Below, piece after piece: positions 7,007 to 9,618 of a stretch of 9,618 bases of DNA. A program made the position numbers and the translations under genes. Positions within the stretch are counted from its first letter, which is position 1. Every line of letters begins with the position of its first letter. The notes beneath the pieces are model-generated. The model had not been told where the DNA came from, did not search any database, and worked only from the letters and a program-made list of their open reading frames with translations. Source of the DNA: Firmicutes bacterium UBA5454 (lineage in GTDB: Bacteria > Bacillota > Clostridia > Caldicoprobacterales > DTU083); contig DIQU01000017.1 of assembly GCA_002426555.1 (NCBI GenBank), positions 1 to 9,618 on the forward strand, written 5' to 3'.

Positions 7007-7720
7007 TCATTCTTCTTCCGGATGGCACGCTCTACAAAGCATATCAATCATATCTGCCTCGTGCTCCTTATACAGGGTATCTTTCCAGTACAGACTAGCA
7101 GCCTTGCCGTCACCCTTTTCAGTGAGTTCACTCATTATCCGAAGTTTTATACTGCCCTTCGAAATCATTTCCTTAAAAGTGCTCTTCTTTGCTTCCGGTG
7201 ACATGTTAGAAAACTTCGAATTTACGTTTCTCTGAATAATACAAAGGTTTCCAAATTGATCCACTCCATCCGTCCACGATTCGAAAGTTCCTTCTGATGG
7301 ATTCTGTGGATACCAATGTTCCACTGAATTTCTAAATTCAAATGTAAAGTCATCGTACTTTTTAGGCTCAGACATCCACAGAAGGTAATCCAGATAGTTA
7401 AATACAATATGCGGAGTACTTACTCCCATTGCGTATACACCATCTTCGCAAACATCAAAGAACTGTTCACGCACTGCATTCTTTGCAATCTCCTCAATAG
7501 CATCACTGAACACAGACAAATCATCGCCCAGAGTATTTGCGTAGTTATCTTCAGAAAGCCAAATCAATAGCTGTGTTATCCAGTGCATTACTTTTGGAGA
7601 AGTACAAGAAACACGCAGTGCTGACTGAAGCATTATGTTTCGCTTGTTGCGCTCGTTACTTCTCTTTTCCTGGTTATGCTCTCCTTTTCGAGTAAAGTAT
7701 TTCGATAATATGGTTTCTTT
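7007..7720 (-). pseudogene. GmrSD-type (DUF262/DUF1524) restriction protein, C-terminal fragment
   Basis: The frame is open from the IS1595 end (about 7720) to a stop at 7007, about 237 codons. An ATG exists at 7633, but recognisable coding sequence (TILSKYFTRKGEHNQEK, then RSNERNKRNI) continues upstream of it, so that ATG is internal. FRNSVEHWYPQNP carries the His-Me-finger-like EHxxPQ motif of DUF1524, and FGNLCIIQRNVNSKFSN followed by PEAKK matches its second conserved block. GmrSD-type proteins pair an N-terminal DUF262 nucleotide-hydrolysing, ParB-like domain with this nuclease domain and cut modified or foreign DNA (type IV restriction). The DUF262 half (about 350 or more residues) is missing, so defence activity is presumably lost, although the nuclease motif is intact. 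It ends at HPEEE, 36 bases before the next gene's start. Confidence 0.8.
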
Positions 7721-7748
7721 TCGCTCTTTTCAAGATAAGTGCTGATTT
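7721..7748 (+). repeat. IS1595 left terminal inverted repeat
   Basis: It begins TCGCTCTTTTCAAGATAAGT and continues to GCTGATTT, identical over 28 bases to the reverse complement of 8918-8945. It borders the truncated gmrSD-like gene, and an in-frame TGA within it ends that reading frame on the upstream side. Confidence 0.9.
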
Positions 7749-7820
7749 ATCACCGGAGTACCAAATCCTGTACAGCAGAAATGATATACATCACTACCAT
7801 ATAGGTAAGAGGTGATATCT

Positions 7821-8936
7821 ATGCTTAATCAAGAATTTATGAATACTCTGTCTCCGGTTGAACTGCAATTCTTCCAATCATATGCTTACAAACTGATTCA
7901 GGAAAAGGTTACAGCGGAAACACAGAACTACGAGAACATGACCGGCTCTATATGCGAATGCCCAGCCTGCCATTGCCGGTATATCAGGAAGAATGGGACA
8001 AAGAATCATAGACAGCGGTATGAATGCAAGAACAAAGACTGCAAGCATCGTTTCTTCACAGTTACAACAGGAACATTCTTCTACCATTCTAAAAGTCCAT
8101 ACCATACGTGGCTTGCATTTCTTGGATGCGAACTGAATCATTTGACTCTGGAACAAGAAGCAGTAGTGATTGGCAGAACAGTGACGACTTGTTTCAATAT
8201 GCGGCATATTCTTTATTCTGCTGTTTCTAAAAAAGTGATGTCCATCAGGCTTTCAGGGATCACTGAACTGGATGCCACATACACCAAGATTAACCTGAAA
8301 GGTACGAAGGCAAAGAATATGCCACGCATTTCAAAGGAAAGAGGGAAACACAAGACCAGTTTGCTTGGAAAGAATCTAGCCGGTGTAAGCCATCATAAAG
8401 TGTGCATTATTACAGCTATGGATGAACACGACAATATCCTTTATAGAATTGGCGGACTCGGCAATGAATCAACAGACAAATATATGAAGTACAAGAAAAA
8501 CCTTAAAAATGCGGACAAGATCATATCCGATTCCTCAAAAAGCATCAGACAGTTCGCCGAAACCTGCCATATAACAAATGATCAGATACCCTGTATTGCC
8601 GGTGAGCAGCACTACACGACAAAGGAAGGAGATTCGCTGGGCGATGTAAATGAGCTGCATACAGAGCTCAAAAATCTCATGCGGAAATACCATGGAATCA
8701 GTACACGTCATCTTCAGGGATATTTAGATTGGATCACAATATGCAAAAAGCTGAAATATACAACAGAAGCGAAGAGAAGATCCTATGTTGTATACATGGA
8801 TACAGCGTTTCTAAAACAGATGTTAACTACATTAAATATCTGCTCGCAGCCTCAGCCAGTATCTTTATATGATGCATATTCTGAGTATCATTATGGGATC
8901 TTCGGAGATTTTAATCAAAATCAGCACTTATCTTGA
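7821..8936 (+). CDS. IS1595-family transposase
   Basis: This 371-residue protein is full length for the family. It has an N-terminal zinc ribbon (CPAC at 47-50 and CKNKDC at 69-74) that binds the ends. The DDE-type domain has the first aspartate in ELDATYTK (D151), the second in IISDSSKS (D237) and the C-terminal block VNELHTELKN followed by HGISTRHLQGYLDWI. IS1595 members often have asparagine in place of the third acidic residue, and N277 sits there. I prefer the ATG at 7821 because AGAGGTGA is correctly spaced before it; the GTG at 7812 lies within that ribosome binding site. The stop codon lies inside the right inverted repeat, and the last codons overlap the convergent deaminase gene by 16 bases. 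Nothing suggests inactivation. Confidence 0.92.
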   Translation: MLNQEFMNTLSPVELQFFQSYAYKLIQEKVTAETQNYENMTGSICECPACHCRYIRKNGTKNHRQRYECKNKDCKHRFFTVTTGTFFYHSKSPYHTWLAFLGCELNHLTLEQEAVVIGRTVTTCFNMRHILYSAVSKKVMSIRLSGITELDATYTKINLKGTKAKNMPRISKERGKHKTSLLGKNLAGVSHHKVCIITAMDEHDNILYRIGGLGNESTDKYMKYKKNLKNADKIISDSSKSIRQFAETCHITNDQIPCIAGEQHYTTKEGDSLGDVNELHTELKNLMRKYHGISTRHLQGYLDWITICKKLKYTTEAKRRSYVVYMDTAFLKQMLTTLNICSQPQPVSLYDAYSEYHYGIFGDFNQNQHLS

Positions 8937-8945
8937 AAAGAGCGA
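8918..8945 (-). repeat. IS1595 right terminal inverted repeat
   Basis: A perfect 28-bp inverted copy of 7721-7748. It contains the stop codon of the transposase (8934-8936) on one strand and the stop codon that ends the truncated deaminase (8921-8923) on the other. Confidence 0.9.
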
Positions 8946-9280
8946 TTATCAATTAGTATTTGTATTTTCTTTGCTGTCGTACCGAGCTGCATTATAAATT
9001 CACGGCAAGCTCCACAAGGCGGCATAACGGTGCCGTCTTTATAAACGGACAGCACTTTATCTACTTCATTCTCCCCATTGGTAATCATTGTCGATAAAGC
9101 ATTTCGTTCTGCGCACATTCCTAATGAACTACTTGTGTCAATGCAAACGCCTGTATATATGTTGCCTTTTTTGGTTAATACTGCGGCCGCAACTCCTCCA
9201 ACATACATATTCTCAGATATTTCGTGAGGATTGATTTTTCCAAAAGCAATATCGTAAAGCTTCTTCCATTCTTCGTTCAT
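8921..9280 (-). CDS. Cytidine/blasticidin-S deaminase-like protein, C-terminus replaced by IS sequence
   Basis: A zinc-dependent nucleoside deaminase fold of the cytidine deaminase family. MCAERNALS holds a zinc ligand (C56) and the catalytic glutamate (E58), and PPCGACREF holds the other two ligands (C89, C92). The start ATG at 9280 follows AAAGGA by six bases; an ATG further upstream lacks a good site. Residues 1-112 look native and end at ILIDN. The last seven, RSFQDKC, and the stop are encoded by the IS1595 terminal repeat. Free-standing members usually run about 130-140 residues with a final strand and helix near the active site, so some 15-25 residues are lost. All zinc and catalytic residues remain, so residual activity is possible but uncertain. 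It could deaminate cytidine or a blasticidin-like nucleoside antibiotic; the family boundary cannot be drawn here. Confidence 0.82.
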   Translation of the reverse strand: MNEEWKKLYDIAFGKINPHEISENMYVGGVAAAVLTKKGNIYTGVCIDTSSSLGMCAERNALSTMITNGENEVDKVLSVYKDGTVMPPCGACREFIMQLGTTAKKIQILIDNRSFQDKC

Positions 9281-9345
9281 AATATATCCTTTCATAGCTT
9301 TTGCGTAAAATATAAATAATCTTCAATTCCGCTTTAAAATTACCG

Positions 9346-9418
9346 TGACATCTAATCCGCCCACTCAGCGGCAAAAAACATCTAATCCACTAACTCAAAA
9401 CCTGACATCTAATCCACA
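9346..9418. repeat. Three direct repeats, possible IS21-type element end
   Basis: ACATCTAATCC occurs at 9348, 9378 and 9405, with copies 30 and 27 bases apart; the first and third are preceded by TG and all are followed by GC or AC. The last copy ends CCACA at 9418, which on the other strand is TGTGG. IS21-family ends begin TGT and carry several internal repeats bound by the transposase, so this may be a relic of such an end, without its istA/istB genes. The region from 9281 to 9345, upstream of the deaminase, shows only A/T-rich sequence with no gene. Confidence 0.4.
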
Positions 9419-9467
9419 GCCTAAACTATATGAAAATCATAAAAAGCGACTCTAAACCGATGCGGTT

Positions 9468-9502
9468 GATAAGTTCCCACGGAGTGATAAGTTGCAGTTA
9501 TC
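9468..9502. repeat. Short GATAAGTT direct repeat and GATAA/TTATC inverted repeat
   Basis: GATAAGTT occurs at 9468 and 9486, 18 bases apart, and GATAA at 9486 is mirrored by TTATC ending at 9502. It lies between the repeat cluster and the end of rlmD. It could be a recombinase or regulator binding site at an element end, or coincidence. No gene is visible between 9419 and 9551. Confidence 0.25.
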
Positions 9503-9533
9503 GATTTGGATGTCAAATCTGGGAAATGGCTTA

Positions 9534-9557
9534 AAATAAGGCTTTGCGGGCTTATTT
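9534..9557 (-). terminator. Weak hairpin at the end of rlmD
   Basis: AAATAAG and CTTATTT (9551-9557 with 9534-9540) form a 7-bp stem that overlaps the rlmD stop codon, followed by TTTT on the minus strand. A competing pairing, GGGAAAT with ATTTCCC (9521-9527 and 9554-9560), uses part of the same bases. It may act as a terminator, but the stem is AT-rich. Confidence 0.4.
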
Positions 9558-9618
9558 CCCTTCCACTCTTGACATCAATACGACCGTCTCGACGTGGAAG
9601 GTCTGCGGAAAGAGGTCG
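9552..9618 (-). CDS. rlmD: 23S rRNA (uracil-1939-C5)-methyltransferase RlmD, C-terminal end
   Basis: The minus-strand frame at the window edge reads DLFPQTFHVETVVLMSRVEGK then TAA. DxFPxTxHVExVVLLSR is the hallmark C-terminus of RlmD/RumA-type TrmA-family methyltransferases, which use S-adenosylmethionine and (in Gram-negatives) an iron-sulfur cluster to methylate U1939 of 23S rRNA. Only the last 21 codons are in view; the gene continues past the right edge. It is the only housekeeping gene in the window. Its 3' end is a known integration site for conjugative elements in streptococci, which fits the mosaic of mobile pieces beside it. Confidence 0.85.
   Translation of the reverse strand, partial: DLFPQTFHVETVVLMSRVEGK

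Larger units (their letters stand above)
7721..8945 (+). mobile_element. IS1595-family insertion sequence, apparently complete
   Basis: A 1.2-kb element bounded by perfect 28-bp inverted repeats (7721-7748 and 8918-8945) containing one intact transposase gene. The outermost base or two of the repeats could be chance; GCTCTTTTCAAG may be the true tip. The flanking 8-mers are TTTCTTTT on the left and TTATCAAT on the right, so the 8-bp target duplication usual for this family is absent. The two flanks also belong to unrelated genes. It is the only IS here with both ends. Confidence 0.88.

Noticed and set aside
6921..7235. Plus-strand frame of 104 codons
   Set aside because: It is antisense to the restriction-protein fragment and crosses a gene junction, with no recognisable domain.
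9348..9418. CRISPR array
   Set aside because: There are only three 11-base repeats with 16-19-base spacers, no dyad and no cas genes, so it does not fit an array.
9419..9551. Riboswitch or structured RNA
   Set aside because: Only short AT-rich stems and an 8-base repeat are present; I recognise no known conserved core.
9492..9618. Plus-strand open frame running off the right edge
   Set aside because: It is the antisense of the rlmD 3' end, which has a clear family signature on the minus strand.

Overview
The window looks like an accessory stretch of a Bacillota (Firmicutes) chromosome, probably from an anaerobic gut lineage. It is AT-rich by eye, has strong GGAGG-type ribosome binding sites, and carries a LicT/PTS beta-glucoside operon, glycyl-radical-enzyme remnants and ISLre2, ISL3 and IS1595 transposases. 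I cannot fix the genus from the sequence alone.

Layout from left to right. 1-1341 is an ISLre2-type transposase cut off just before its C-terminal region. It abuts, on the minus strand, the first ~69 codons of a Cof-type HAD phosphatase. 1596-4916 (minus) is the one intact functional unit: EIIBC, then EIIA, then 6-phospho-beta-glucosidase, reading leftward and tightly coupled, with a terminator after the glucosidase. Upstream of it only the PRD2 half of a LicT/BglG-type antiterminator remains (4909 to ~5265). Next comes an ISL3-family transposase (to 6559), apparently missing its left end. On its right it abuts the first 16 codons of a TalC/FSA-type aldolase gene, which follows the C-terminal glycyl-radical domain of a pyruvate-formate-lyase-like enzyme. 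That piece adjoins a 9-codon gene start with a near-perfect Shine-Dalgarno, and then the C-terminal DUF1524 half of a GmrSD-type restriction protein. 7721-8945 is an apparently complete IS1595-family element with perfect 28-bp inverted repeats. It cuts the gmrSD-like gene on one side and the C-terminus of a cytidine/blasticidin-type deaminase on the other. The right edge holds three direct repeats resembling an IS21-type end, and then the last 21 or so codons of rlmD (23S rRNA m5U1939 methyltransferase) on the minus strand.

How it works together. The intact operon would import and phosphorylate aryl-beta-glucosides or cellobiose-like sugars (EIIA to EIIB to sugar through EIIC) and hydrolyse the 6-phosphate product (GH1 enzyme). 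It has lost the antiterminator's RNA-binding half and any leader terminator/RAT site, so its expression is uncertain. Nearly everything else is a fragment. At least seven junctions separate pieces of unrelated genes, most of them at an IS end. This points to repeated IS-mediated deletion and recombination next to the 3' end of rlmD, a known integration site for conjugative elements in streptococci. I found no convincing novel intact system. The most informative items are the junctions, the very short gene stubs that ordinary ORF calling misses, and the rlmD-proximal boundary.
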